A stretch of DNA of 64,000 bases. It comes from Bryum argenteum. Lineage: Eukaryota; Streptophyta; Bryopsida; Bryales; Bryaceae. The notes under the pieces were generated by a model. The model had not been told where the DNA came from. It made no database searches and saw only the letters and a list, made by a program, of their open reading frames with translations. Numbering within the stretch: the stretch's first letter is position 1; each line of letters begins with the position of its first letter. Position numbers and translations under genes: made by a program. Of the stretch, positions 1 through 12,544 are shown one piece after another. The stretch is from the NCBI GenBank assembly GCA_037043015.1, contig CM073322.1:10117601-10181600 (forward strand). The letters are read 5' to 3'.

Positions 1-117
1 TTTACATTTGTATTTTTTATTTATTATGTATTTTTTATTTTATTTTAATTTTTTAGTTTAATAAAAAACATAGGATTAAGAAGTTTAAAACTTATTTTCA
101 TTTACTTTTATACAATA

Positions 118-120
<3 letters not shown>

Positions 121-176
<56 letters not shown>
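121..176. repeat. (TA)n microsatellite
   Basis: About 28 uninterrupted TA units lie in an AT-rich spacer. A second long TA tract occurs near 52.84 kb. Confidence 0.97.
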
Positions 177-179
<3 letters not shown>

Positions 180-2249
180 CTTCAATGATAATTGAGAATT
201 TTCAATAGTGAAAATAATTATACTACTATTAAATATTAAATATTTAAATTTGCATTTCATGGAATAATATTAATATCTATGTGATAAATGTTGATCAATA
301 ATATTCAAATTTTTAAATTATATTTTACAGCTCAAATATTAAAGAAGTTATTTGATAATACCAATCTAGAGATAAATTGTATATTTTATGATTTTTTCAT
401 GGTCTTTAAGATATTTTCATGATAAAATGTGAATCTTGTAAAATGTGTATGGAAAAACTTGTGCTCTAAATTTGTATTACCATCAATAAATTACAAATGA
501 CTAAAGTAACTTATTTCAAAGAAGCAACTAGCTTTCCTAATTTTATCTTACCGATTAAAAACTTGCTTTCATTCAAATTATCTAATCCAAAATAAAATAA
601 GGAACAATATCAAATCACAATTAATATGGTTTCAAATCTTGACACCTTATCAACAATTCTTATGTCTTGGCACTTATTTATCTTAAATATTCTATTAAGC
701 ATCAATAATTAATATGTAATAGTTTATCAGAATGGTAATGGTTACTGCAAGATCTATACTGCCTTCTCGAACTAAGGCTACTTACATGTTCTTTGCTCAT
801 AATCTTTAAAGTTTGATAAAAAAAACATCCATCTAATTAGTATAAGATGGTTCTTATAAGCTAAAATTGGTATGAGTTGAGAAACTTAAAGAGGCCAAAA
901 AAAAAAAAAAAATCAGCTTTAAGGAGTCAAAGATTTGAGATTTTTGCTGCTCCGGCACTAAAAATATTCCTTACTGAATTCAAATCAATTATTAGAGCCT
1001 ATTATCTTCCTAACAATATCAAGTAGATAATATACATAACCTCTAACGATTTTTTCAAATTGAATTGTTTCATATTCTCCGGTATAAAAAAATTCCAAAT
1101 AATCTCATAATATATAAAAAATATAAGATGATATTAGCTAATCTTCATCATTTGGTGAACATTTCTTTGATAGTGGACTTTTTTATTGAACTTCTACAAT
1201 AGACTTTTCTTTCACGTGGTTAAATAACAAAACATGAAAGACTTCTTGAGAACCCTTTTATTGCCTTTAATTTTCAGTATCCTTAACGGCCAAAATATCT
1301 TTTTGCTATTTTAGGTTGTCTACGTTTGTGGAATGACATTACTATTTTTGACTAAGATTTTGTTGAATGTGTCCTATACTACAAATATTGCAAGGTCAAA
1401 TTCTAAATTTAGTTTTGAAACTCTAGGCGAGCAAAAATAAATTCTTTACCTTCAAATAAATTTACTTTTTTTGTATAATATGTTTGTAATCAAATTCCAA
1501 TTGATCTTAGTCAAAACTTTGACACGTTTTCCAAGCACAACGGTCAACATTATTTTGCAAGAGCAGGCTTCCATGTTTTTAGTAATTTTAGTAAAAAGAT
1601 TTGCACACACTTTGGATGTTATCCCCTAAACGTCCCCAATGTCGTTTTTCTACATTTTGGATGGAGGGCAGAAACTTTGAAGATCCATAACGCCTTCATT
1701 CAAACTCCGTTTTGGATGAAATCACTTGTGTTGGGTTCCAAATCAAGTCTAGTTTGTGTTGTATAATTTGCAAGCCCATACAATAAAGTATGAATTAATG
1801 GAATGCACTTTAGTGAAGACAACTCTTGTTTTTGGGTTTCCAAGCATGGGGCATGTATTACCATTGCAAGCCAATTATGTGAAATTAAAAATAGTTTTCC
1901 ATGATTTTTGTTTTCATGGTCATGATTTTAAGTTGATTCTTAACAATTTTGTAGTGAGAAGTTTTTTGATCCAAATGATTTTGCTATTGGATTTGCAATG
2001 ATGTTTTGTCAACAGAAAAAGTGAGAAAATGGATGATATTTGAGGAGCTATATCTCCTTCATCCACCGTTGGATTTCAACTTAATTTTTTGGAATGGCCT
2101 CCAATTAGAGTCTAGTCTAAGTGTTAGAAACCTTAACAAGATCGAAGATGTTTTGAACATAAGGCATGAAATTGAATGCAAAGGATCTAGTTTTGGACTA
2201 TTTTTCCTTTGTAAATTTTTCGGCAGTTTTTACCATTGCATGGCTTTTA

Positions 2250-2620
2250 ATTGAGCCAAGAAATTTTTTTGATGAATTTTTGTTGGGTAAAGGACTTATT
2301 AAGATGAAGGTGAACATCTTTCTAGTTGGTGACTTTTTCATTGCAATAGGTATATTGGTAGCATTTCCACCTCAAAGTGAAAATGATGAAATTTTGCAGT
2401 TTTTTTTTAGTATTAATATATTATGATCTCCCGATCTATAAGGCCTCATGACTCAAATTTTGGTCCACATGATCTTCGATAAGTCTATTACAAGTTTGTA
2501 CGGTTGAGATCTTATTAGCTTCTCTTCATTTTCATCTATGACGATTTTTATGGAAATGTGCTTTTCTACTAAAAATAGGCTGGGACGTTTAGGGGTTATG
2601 GTCTTACTAGTGATAGACAT
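2250..2620. repeat. Dispersed repeat family R1, copy 1
   Basis: The order of phrases here recurs, diverged, at about 30100-30510 and 60540-60890. Shared landmarks are a CCACC..AAGTGA(A)AATGAT block, then ATTTTG, then a CT(C)ATGACTCAAATTTTGG-like block with CACATG, then TCTATTACAAG and GAGATC. The copies are too diverged and degraded to assign to a superfamily. Confidence 0.6.
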
Positions 2621-3904
2621 CCAATAGTCATTTTAAAACTATAACCACAAATAAGCTCAACTACAAGATCTCAGAGTTAGAAGTCTAATATAAGTAGAAA
2701 AACTCCTCCACAATCCCAAATGTGCACAAAGGTAGAAAAATCGTAGTTTTCAAGTTTCAAGCTCACAAAACTCAAGGATATGTAGGGGATAATTTATCCT
2801 CCGACACATCAGTATTTGCCTCATATAACCATCTATTGGATATACGTTCTTGACCAACCAATGGCCTTCTCCACCATAATAAATAGTCGGTCCTAACTTT
2901 ACAAAACCGCTTGAAACTAGAAAGAGTTGCTTTAACCTCTAAACGAGAAGCACTACACTAACCTCCAGACAAGCATATGTGAAAGCCATGGACAAATTAT
3001 TCTGAAATTTGAATATAAAAATTCCAACCGCAGGATCTTGTCTTTAACTTTGTCTAATTAGTCTCTCCACCAACTTTCATCAGATTTCACCTTACAAATC
3101 TTGAGTTATATTCAGACAAAGTTTTAGTTTCTACAATATCAAACATATATCTTTTCTAAGTAAGTCGTCCACATCACCACAATGTGCTTGATTTTGACTA
3201 TCCAAAGAGGAATGATTACAACCCATCTAATATTTATATTTTTTAATTTTTTGATTTGCGTTTCGACACAAGTAAAGAAATCCTTCACCGCAAAGGAAAA
3301 CATACAAGAACTTTCTCCGCCATGTTCATACATCCGGGCTAAAGTCAATCTAAAGTCAATTCATTCCACACCTTCTACATGCACAAGTCAGGAGTTTTGT
3401 GAGATCTGACCATGAAATGATTGACATGACCATGAAATGATTGACATCATCATCAGTGTTTTCAGAAAGTTAAGAAAAAGAAAGAAATTAATCTAGTGTT
3501 TTCAGAATAAACAACAAAATAAGCACCAAAACCAACTCCAAAATTGCAATACTCCGAACAAGCGCTATCACAGTACCTTTTCCAAACCGTGCATAGAAAA
3601 GGGGGAAGATACATACTCTAACTTTTTCAGAGGTCAATGGATGAAAGCCCAAAAAGGACTATTGCTTTTCCCTTCATATTGACTCACACTAAGATTGCAT
3701 CACTAAGAGGGTCAAAGTCCGTGGACTCATCACTCATTCCCACTCAATCGATCGTCATTTACAGTAGAGTACTGTACATGTACTGAAGTAGCAGCAGCAG
3801 CACACGAGCATCTGTTAGACTCACATTCTCTCTTAGGCAAATCTTGTTTCATCGGGAGCTTGTTTTGTTTTTGGGGCTTTTTCTTGCAGAGAAAGTGTGT
3901 GGCG

Positions 3905-6900
3905 ATGGCGTCGTTCGTAGCAGTGACACCAGGCTCCCAGTTTCCCATCCAGAACTTGCCGTATGGAGTGTTCCGACCTCGCCCTGATGCCACTCCTCGC
4001 CCTGGTGTTGCCATTGGTGACTCCGTTCTGGATCTTTCTGTGCTCTCGGAGGCTGGATTGTTTAATGGGCCCTTGCTCTCTAACTCCTCCTGCTTCTCTC
4101 AAGTAAGCTCACTCTTGCTTTAGTAACCGCATATCTATCATTGTAAGGTTCTTGAAAAGTTAGGGCTGATGCAGATCTAAGCGTCATTGTCTTCATTTAG
4201 TTTGTACTTATCTCCTTTAGAACGGATATCATCTCAAATTGTACGCCGATTGCGATTGTTTAATGGGTTTTCTTCAGAGTGGATAGGGAGTTGAAATACA
4301 GGTATTAAGGTTTTAGTTTCTTATGTAGATTGTTCAATTAGAAGTTGAGATGATATACTTGTTGTCTCAAGGAATAAACAAGTATGCTATTCACATCAGC
4401 CTCAGAATAGGCTTGGAGTTCTTCTACGATCAGAAGCTCCGGAATGCGATTTTTGAAACCTGCAACATTGTGGGCGATGCTGCATTATCATTATTTTGTG
4501 TTTCGGAGGATGTGACAAAGCATTAGCAACAGATTAATGAGTTGCTATGGTTTCTCAGACTACATTGAATGATTTCATGGGGCTTGGGAGACCGGCATGG
4601 AAGGAAGCACGAGCAACGTTGCAGAAATTGCTCTCTGGTAATTAATCAAAGTTCGGCTCCCTTTTTTCGCATGAAAATCGAATCGTAATCTCATTGCAGA
4701 AACACGGGTTACGATTGTCTAATTTGATTAGTCGGTGCTTGCAGCTGACGAGCCAACGCTTCGAGACAACCAGGCCTTGTGTTCCAAGGCCATCGTTCCG
4801 ATGGTATGCTTTCTTTCCATTCAAATCCTGTGTATACATGATCGCATATTCTACCGACACTACCAAGGCAACTGATAATTCGAAGGAGTTTTTGTGCCCA
4901 CTTGGGTGCTTTTTAATGAAAAGAGAAGTGTGATGTAACAGAGTGAAGTGAAGATGGAGTTGCCGGCCAAAATTGGCGACTACACGGATTTCTTTTCGTC
5001 CAAGGAGCATGCTGTGAATTGCGGCACCCTGTTTCGGAGCAAGGAGGAAGCGCTCCCTCCTAATTGGTACCTCTTTCTAGCTTCTTTACTTGATAATACA
5101 GTTCTTCGTTCTTCAATAGTATATTGAAACTTCGTATATTCGAACACAGCTTTCAGTTTCTATCAGCCCTAATTTGACTACTAGCTCTAAGATTATCCTC
5201 GACTATCTATATGCAATCATACTCTTCTGAGAAAGCTTCGAATCATAGTCTGTTTTTTTGACAAGATTTAGTCAAGTGCCTGTGCCTGTGAATCATCCGT
5301 GTTGATCATTTACATGCGAGTATGGTATTGCAGGTTGCATGTGCCCATCGGTTACCATGGCCGAGCATCTTCGGTAGTCATTTCCGGTACCGACATTCGA
5401 CGACCCAGGTACTTGTCACTTTCAACTTTCACGATTCGAGAAGAGTATATATTGATCACATACTAGGATTAACACCATGTTGGCGGTGGTGCAGAGGTCA
5501 AACATCGCCACCGGCAGGACAATCGGCACCTGAATTTAAACCATCCGCCTGGCTCGACTTCGAGATGGAAATGGTTGTCCTCATTTGCACTCTTGCTATC
5601 GAGGTTTAAGCTTTTGGGATTCAGGGTTTTAGTAAGGAACGCAGAGGATGAGAGTGTGGGTGAATGGTCCTGCGATCTATACTGATCCTAGATTTGGAGC
5701 TTCTTCTGCAGGCAGTGTTTGTTGGACCTGGAAATGAGCTCGGCACATCAGTGAGCGTGGATGAGGCCGCCGACCACATTTTTGGCTTTGTGCTCATGAA
5801 TGACTGGAGTGGTAATTCTCTTTTCTTACTATCAGTATTTGTTTATCGACTATGTCTCTTGGGAATTTATATTTTTGCTTCTACAATGGCAGCACGAGAT
5901 ATTCAGAAGTGGGAGTACATTCCATTGGGTCCATTTCTCGGGAAGAGCTTCGGTACGTACGTATTGTAAACAGATCTTGGTGTTTCTGACATAGATTTTG
6001 ATTTCTCACAAAACGAAGGAATAGTACAGGTATCCAATTATTACTGCTAAGATCGATTGAACCGTGGATTCAAAGTGTGAATAGCTTTATGATTTGTGGT
6101 TGATGTCACAGGTACAACAATTTCGCCATGGATTGTAACCATGGAGGCTTTGGAGCCCTTCATTTGCGACGCACCTCACCAGGTAGGCCTTATGCTTCAG
6201 TTATGAATATAGCTTTTGAAAGATATATAACAATCACATTTGGAAGATGATGAAAATGCTTGATGAAGTTCTTGCAATCTTGTTGGGTGATGTTTGGAAA
6301 AAATTTGCGTGATCTTGAGGCAGTCTTATATTCTTTGGAACATTCACCCACTTGCTTTTAAGTTTATCGCAGTAAATAATTAGTTGGTTTAGTACCCTTT
6401 GAAGTCGATGTGTATCAAATATATATAATTCTTACATATAACTAGATTTGGACATATTCATATCAGGATCATGCAATTGTACATTATGGAAGATGAATGC
6501 TTATCTTAAGTAGGAAAACTGTAGAGGAAGTAAAGTGTGACGTTCCCACATTTTGGTAAGAAAAGTATCAAATAATTCAATGCCATATTCAACTCTTGGT
6601 TTTGCAGGATCCTCCTGCACTCCCGTATCTGACTGAGAAGAAGCGTGTCACATATGACATCCCATTGAAGGTGATTTACAAGCCTCCTCTCTGTTTGGAT
6701 TGGTTTTTGTTATGAATATTGCTTAGCATCTTTTTATTTTGTGAGATTCAAACTCTTAACGTTTTTGCCTTGTGGGTTATAGGTGGCAATTAAGCCAGAG
6801 GCGGCATCAGAAGCTTCTGTTATCTGCAACACCAACTTCAAATACTTGTAAGATACTTCACCATCTTGTTTTCTTCACACTTTTATTCCTTGGAGGTGAA

Positions 6901-8066
6901 TCAAGCTGAGGATGTGAAAGGAGTGAGCTATTAGTACCAACCTCCAGTATGGAGCCATGACAATGTATTCTCATTTCCAAAGTTGAGTTGACATGAACAA
7001 TTATTGAACTTATTAAGTCTTGTCTATGAACTTTACCACAAAATTACAACTATCATCAACTTTGGAACCTTTTTATTTTGTTCGAATCTATTGCGATTTC
7101 TATGTCAAAAGGTTCTTCTCAATCATCAACATATTATTTGCATGTTCATTTCTCATTTCTTTAACAATTCCTTATAGGTTTGTCGACCTTATTAATTGTG
7201 TGTGTGTGTGCAGGTACTGGACAGTATGTCAACAGCTAGCTCATCATACCGTCAATGGCTGCAATTTATCGCCTGGAGATTTGTTGGCCTCCGGAACCAT
7301 CAGCGGACCCGTATGACTCCCATAATCTTTAAAAGCAATGTTTCAGTTATCAATCTAAATTTGAATAATGATTGTGCTCCCGTACGTTGACGGACTTAAT
7401 GAGGTTGGTGATGGTGAGAGATGCAGGACTCCGCAAGCATGGGTTCGATGTTGGAGATGTCGGTAGGAGGATCCAAGGAGATCAAGCTCTTGAATGGGGA
7501 CGCTCGCAGGTTTTTGAAAGATGGTGATGAAGTGATCATGACTGCTGTTTGTCAGGTACATGCAAAAACACAAAAACTAAACAACTCACTTTTCAAACTT
7601 TTAGATTTTTTAAAATGTTTTTTGGGTGAAACAATCAATGTATTATCATTTGAAAAATACATTGTATAAGCAACTGTACCTTGGAGAAACACTGGCTAGT
7701 GCAACTTGCCTTGGAAATACTTGACATGGTATCCCTCAAGAACCTGAATTGAATTTATTTTTGTTTGTATCATGGTTGGTGTTTCTCTAGTTTTAAACTT
7801 CTGGTTTTTCGGACTGAAATGTAATTTTGACTGTTGAGATAATGTTGTTTTACCTTCGTTCAATATAACAAAAAGAATGTTAAAAGTTCGACTCCTATTT
7901 ATTTTTGCATATTTTTTTCTTCTTCTGTAGATCATAGTATTATTTGTTAGAATTTAAGCAATGTATAGGATAATATGTTTTTTACTTGAATATTTGTTTT
8001 GTGCAGGGGGAGGGATTCAGCGTGGGCTTTGGAGAGTGCAAGGGAAAAGTGCTACCTGCAAAATGA
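3905..8066 (+). CDS. FAH: Fumarylacetoacetase (fumarylacetoacetate hydrolase)
   Basis: Last enzyme of tyrosine degradation; it hydrolyses fumarylacetoacetate to fumarate and acetoacetate. I read 14 exons: 3905-4102, 4559-4637, 4745-4803, 4942-5066, 5334-5408, 5495-5573, 5712-5811, 5893-5952, 6112-6182, 6608-6670, 6783-6847, 7214-7310, 7427-7555, 8007-8066. All junctions are GT..AG and keep phase, giving 419 residues, the usual length for this family. By alignment with the animal enzyme the metal ligands are D128, E202, E204 and D236, the catalytic His lies in KEHAVN (H135), and Q243 and K256 (GKSFGTT) are also kept. YHGR and NDWSARD are family hallmarks. The start is the first ATG in frame, with G at -3 and +4. 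No targeting peptide is evident, so a cytosolic enzyme is expected. The last intron carries a fragment of the SINE-like family near 7690-7740. Confidence 0.96.
7690..7740. repeat. Fragment of SINE-like family S2 in FAH intron 13
   Basis: The stretch from CTAGTGCAA.. through ATACTTGACATGGTATC to CCTCAAG matches the internal part of the family seen at 43.6 kb and 53.6 kb. Only about 50 bases are recognisable. Confidence 0.5.
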
Positions 8067-8469
8067 AACTTATGTTGAGAACCTTGCTTGCTTGATTCAA
8101 ACTTTTTGAGGGCCCTAATATGCTTCAATCTCTCCTATCTGTGAATATCATTCAGGAGAACTGGATAATCAACAATTCTTCACACGGACTGAAATTGCAA
8201 CATTATTTGGTTGATTTTGTACCTTGAATCGTTCTTTTACTATTTATGGTAATATTCTTTTTGTTAGCATTCATGTAAGTGTTCCGCGCTTTTGAAAATG
8301 TTGTAGTGATAACATTTCAAGGTTGACGCTGACTAGAATGAAGTGTAGCAAAATCTTCCTTCTCGTTTATGAAAATAAAAGCATATGTTGATCTTGCCAT
8401 CTTTCATTTAATAATGCACGACAATATGCATACGTAACAAGTAGCCCTAAACTTTCACGTTAGAATTCT

Positions 8470-8685
8470 TACTCCCTTTATCTTTAAAAAAAAAGAAAAA
8501 AAGACCATGATTTGGTAAAAACTCTTGTCTACAGAAAGAGTAGATGTCAAATAACACCTCATATGCTGAATCTGGACAAAATTTGAGTAAGATATGGCCA
8601 TTTGAAAATACCAACGATTGGTTGTTTTGTCCACATTCAGTGAAGTACCCAATCTATGGGTACATTTAGCTCGACTCAAGCTAAA
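8470..8685. mobile_element. Relic of TIR element family T1 (copy C)
   Basis: The right half matches the elements at 59329-59631 and 62893-63194, including TTTGGACAAAATTTGAGTAAG-like sequence, ATATGGCCATTT, and the terminal block TACCCA..GGGTACATTTAGCTCGACTC. The left terminal repeat is not recognisable, so this copy looks truncated or diverged. Confidence 0.6.
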
Positions 8686-8797
8686 CTAGATTTTCCCAAA
8701 ATCATTAAATATTCCCATCCTAACAAAATACATGTTCTAGTGAATACAACAAACTAAAACTAGTTCAAGGTAAAACATAGCTAATCGCTTTGAATCA

Positions 8798-8811
8798 GTA
8801 TACAACATTTT
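8798..8811. repeat. Target-site duplication, left, of SINE S1
   Basis: GTATACAACATTTT is repeated exactly at 9070-9083 on the other side of the element. Confidence 0.85.
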
Positions 8812-9069
8812 TTTTTTTTTTTTTTTTGACACATACGACCTCGAGATTGAGAGTCGCAGCAATGGACTGACTCTGACTCTAACCCATGCGACCGGTTTGT
8901 TTTTTCCGGAATTACAAGCACGGACATCCCATCGGGGTGCAAGTGAAGGTTGATCGAATGGCATCTTTGCCTCCACAGAGGATCGATCTTGTGACCTCGT
9001 GGGTTCAACCATAAGCACCTACCACCTGCACCCGTCTTACGGGTAGTTTATAAGGTCATTTCGGACCCT
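8812..9069 (-). mobile_element. tRNA-derived SINE (S1), full length
   Basis: Read on the minus strand, the element starts near 9069 and ends in a poly(A) tail (T-run at about 8808-8828). Near its start is a tRNA-like internal promoter: an A-box-like GTGGTAGGTGC region, then a B-box-like AGATCGATCC about 40 bases on. A 14-base perfect target-site duplication (8798-8811 and 9070-9083) brackets it. Together these are diagnostic of a SINE moved by target-primed reverse transcription. The parent tRNA was not identified. The intact duplication and tail suggest a fairly recent insertion. Confidence 0.85.
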
Positions 9070-10226
9070 GTATACAACATTTTCAAAACGAAATCAAAAC
9101 TCCCATCCAAAAGAAATCAGAAGAATGTTTTTTAATGAGAGACATATCCACACTCAGCATGGAGGTGTGGGTCCATGTCCCCAATCACTGTCAATTATTG
9201 CTCGTGGGACCACTTATGGCTCCCCCACTCAGGATCCGTGAATAATTCGAATCATCAAATGCACCTTTCTGGTCAAATACGGGTGCTCATAACAATTGTA
9301 CAATTTGGTATCTAGATTACGTAACCATGTTTTTTTACTGTCAATTAATCAATTTGTTGACTTGTCCATTGTATTTCAGGTATTTAGACTTGTGTTTGAC
9401 TCCTTGTTGCAACAAACTTCGATCACGGCCTTCGAATGATATTTGATACCACAGAGAATCCATACAGATTCTTCACGTAAAGGATTCAGTTTCTGCAATC
9501 ACAAGCAACCACTATGATGAGCAATGGTACTTGTGAAGATGTACACTTTCACCAAATGTACGATACGATTGACCGCAAAAGTACCTAAAAAGCCAAGGAT
9601 GATCCAACCCAACCTACTACAGTAGTCCGTATACAAACGGGCTTTGAGTGGTTCTGTATTTTAGTTTCAATATCTCTTCCAAAGCAACTATAACATTTGA
9701 ATGTACTGATTCGCCGAAAGATCGTGCAAAGTAGGGTTCGAATCATTTTGCGATAAAATGTAACTCAGTTTTCTCAGTTTTTTATGCGATTAGTAAAATT
9801 ATTGATTCGTCTACATCAGCAGTGTACCTTCGTAATTTATCACTTGTAGATGGCAAGCAAGAGTTGACTGATCGCTAATTGAATGACTTGATCGATTGAC
9901 TAGTGAGAATGACATAGCAGCAACAAAACAATACAGAACCCGTGACTTGACTTCATGCTCAAGCAACAACCTCCCAAAAGTCAACTCACTTCGCAGAATC
10001 ACTGGTAATCAACCCCCAAAGATCCATGAAACCGGTACCGGTGCTCGCAGGGAAAAAAATCGGACAACTTTGACCATTATGATCTCAGGAATGAAAAAGA
10101 ATCGACGGTTCAAATTGTACATGCAAGTGAAACGGTTAGTTAAATTTGAGATCCTGTGGTTGGATCTTCTAATTAATACTTAGATTAAGCTTTGGACTGA
10201 AGTAAACGTATGTCATATCCTGTAAT

Positions 10227-10448
10227 CACTACTAAAATTTGAGGGGGTTTGCAACATTTTCTTCTCAAACGTTGCTCAAGTTTAGCAGCATTTTGAGACC
10301 TGCTTGACGTGCTTGTTTTGCGTTTATAATCTAGTTGAAAACGTTGCTTTTTTTCACAAGAGAGTTCCTGAAACGTTGCTGGACTTGAGCAACGTTTAAA
10401 TAAAAGTAATGTTTGTAACGTTGCAAACCCCTTTCTTTTCTAGTAGTG
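10227..10448. mobile_element. Small non-autonomous CACTA-type element
   Basis: The ends are CACTACTAAAA.. and ..TTTTCTAGTAGTG, the CACTA signature. Both subterminal regions carry GGGGTTTGCAACRTT in opposite orientation. The 3-base flanks are AAT on both sides (10224-10226, 10449-10451), the target-site duplication size of this superfamily. At 222 bases it encodes nothing. Copies of AACGTTGC inside look like subterminal transposase-binding repeats. Confidence 0.88.
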
Positions 10449-10688
10449 AATGTAGGCAAATTTTGAATCAAGGATCTTTAAGGTTTTAGCACTTCACCTT
10501 TCTCACAAGTTAAGAATTTTCCACCACATTGCTTGCCAAAAGATGCACCTTCCATAATGGGTCAGGGTACAACTGTAACTAGATAAGAAGTAAGTAATAA
10601 AAACATGCAAAGTACAGTACATGGATGTAAATACCCGGTACATTTTGTGAGTTCGATCGTCACTATCTACCAAAATCTCACTTATGCT

Positions 10689-10713
10689 CATGAAATGCGG
10701 ACCGCATTTCATG
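10689..10713. repeat. 25-base perfect palindrome
   Basis: CATGAAATGCGG and its exact reverse complement are separated by a single A. It sits directly before the G-rich array. Confidence 0.9.
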
Positions 10714-10734
10714 TCGGAAAATGCGGAGAAGAGG

Positions 10735-10845
10735 GTCCAGGGGCAGGGTCTTGGGGGGGCGAGGTCTTGGGGCGGGGTCTTGGGCGGGGTCTTGGGAGCA
10801 GGGGTCTTGGAGCGGGGGTCTTGGGAGCAGGGGTCTCAGGGCTCT
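10735..10845 (+). repeat. G-rich GGGTCTT tandem array (quadruplex-prone)
   Basis: Degenerate units of GGGGTCTTGGG(AGC/C) repeat about seven times. There are many runs of three or more G separated by short loops on the + strand, the primary-sequence requirement for G-quadruplex formation. Open frames across the array on both strands are repeat artefacts. Confidence 0.85.
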
Positions 10846-12544
10846 GTAATTTATCCCATGTTGTTTGTAACTGCTTGCATTCATGAGAACATACAAGGGG
10901 GCTAGGGTTGGGGGCTCACTCATGGATCAAAATGAAAATATTATGTGATATCACCCATGGGGTCCATGTGGCATCCCCTCAAGGGGGTCCATGTGGCAAA
11001 TAAAAAGCTTCAAACCAATTAATTAGTGTTGCTGCAAAGTCAACATCTCATCTCAGTTCGATCGTCACTACTGTAGCTCCGATTCTTGACGGATTACTTA
11101 TCACGCAACTTTCCAACTTGTTTCCATCAGCATGATGATGTTAGCGATGACTTAGTTGCACTCTTTGCGGATTCGAATATGTGAACTGGTGGTCCGATAC
11201 TGTGCTGATTAATTACTAGCTTAAGATTCTACCATTTTATTTACTGGGAGTGATCCTGGGGAGGTCGTATCGACATCGATTATTGATCAGTTCGATTCTG
11301 GACCCGAACATTGCATCGATCGTGTGATGCGTGCGTAGGTGAAAATGGTAGCTACAGTAGGTAGGTTCGACGGGATTGACGCAGTCGTCGTCGTCGTAGT
11401 CGACGTCGCCATCCTCCCTCAGTAGTACCTGCCCACACTATAGTGAGGGTGTGGAATTAGTCTTGCTTGCAAGTTGCAAAATATGTTGTGTGGTTGTGGG
11501 TTGGTGTGGAACAGTGATAGGAGGATATTGACCGAGGATTTAAGAAGATTTTTGTTTGTCACTAGATTTGTGATATCCATGAAGTGGGCAAGGATATCTC
11601 GAATCTAGTACCTTAGTGGGTTTAAGATAACTTGAGCGCACAACATTTTTGTGTACATCTCCTTCAATTGGTTCTTTTTGTCAAGTAAATAGCTTAACGC
11701 CCAATTTAGATCATTGTGAGTCACAACTTTATGTTAATACAAAAAGTGGGACTTTGATAAAATATAGCTCAAGATTCGTATAGTCAAAATTGACAAAATA
11801 GGTCAAATTATCAGTTATGAAGGAGATTCAAACTGGAATTCTCAAAACCAAAGATTTACTAGTATATTGCAGATTGATTTCAGGAACTTGGAGCATTTGG
11901 AGGTCGGTTTTAGGCCACTTGATCTTGTATAAAGAATCTTTGACATTTGTTTTGTTTTATCGGTAGAGGTAAAGACTTGGAGCAAAAACGTAGACAGTAA
12001 AGAAGAGGGTACGTCGTAGGCCTATGATCGAAGTCGTCCTTGCGCATGACTTATTCCCACAATCAGTGCATGAAGGTGGAGTACCAAAGAACCACTCAGG
12101 GTCATCGGAGGTGGAAGATAGGTAAGCTTCGTCGTGGTCGCGGAAGATTCCACAATCATGATGTGCGCATGTGCGCCTGGACGATACGACCGCAAGCTTG
12201 CTGAGCTTGCTCATGTGCAGCTTGCATCTCATGCCTGGTTGGCACTTCACAAGCAAACAAACAACCACCACGCACTGTTTTCATACTACCCGTCTTACTC
12301 CACAGTATTGCAAATTGTGGGGTCCGTCTGTGGGGTCCCTCCACTGCTGACTTCGTTGTTGCTTTTCGTGTCGCTCGCAATGGAAACATACCAGCCAGCT
12401 AGAAACCACGACGCGGAATTAGCCGTTGATTAATTACCCTACAGGATACCACTGATCGGTACTCACCGATGCGTGGAAACTGCAATTGGTCCATGATTAA
12501 AATGCGGGGTCGTCGCTTACGATTCCAGGTTTGGAAGGTAGAAG

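Larger units (their letters stand above)
1..3904. other. AT-rich spacer upstream of FAH
   Basis: This stretch has no recognisable gene. It holds a TA-dinucleotide microsatellite, short A/T homopolymers, and at about 2250-2620 one copy of a dispersed repeat also seen near 30.1 kb and 60.5 kb. Short open frames around 1756-2426 fall in that repeat and have no splice context or recognisable protein. The last few hundred bases should contain the FAH promoter and 5'UTR, but I cannot place a convincing core element. Confidence 0.6.

Noticed and set aside
10605-10923. Gly- and Pro-rich frames across the G-rich array
   Set aside because: Low-complexity translation of GGGTCTT repeats.
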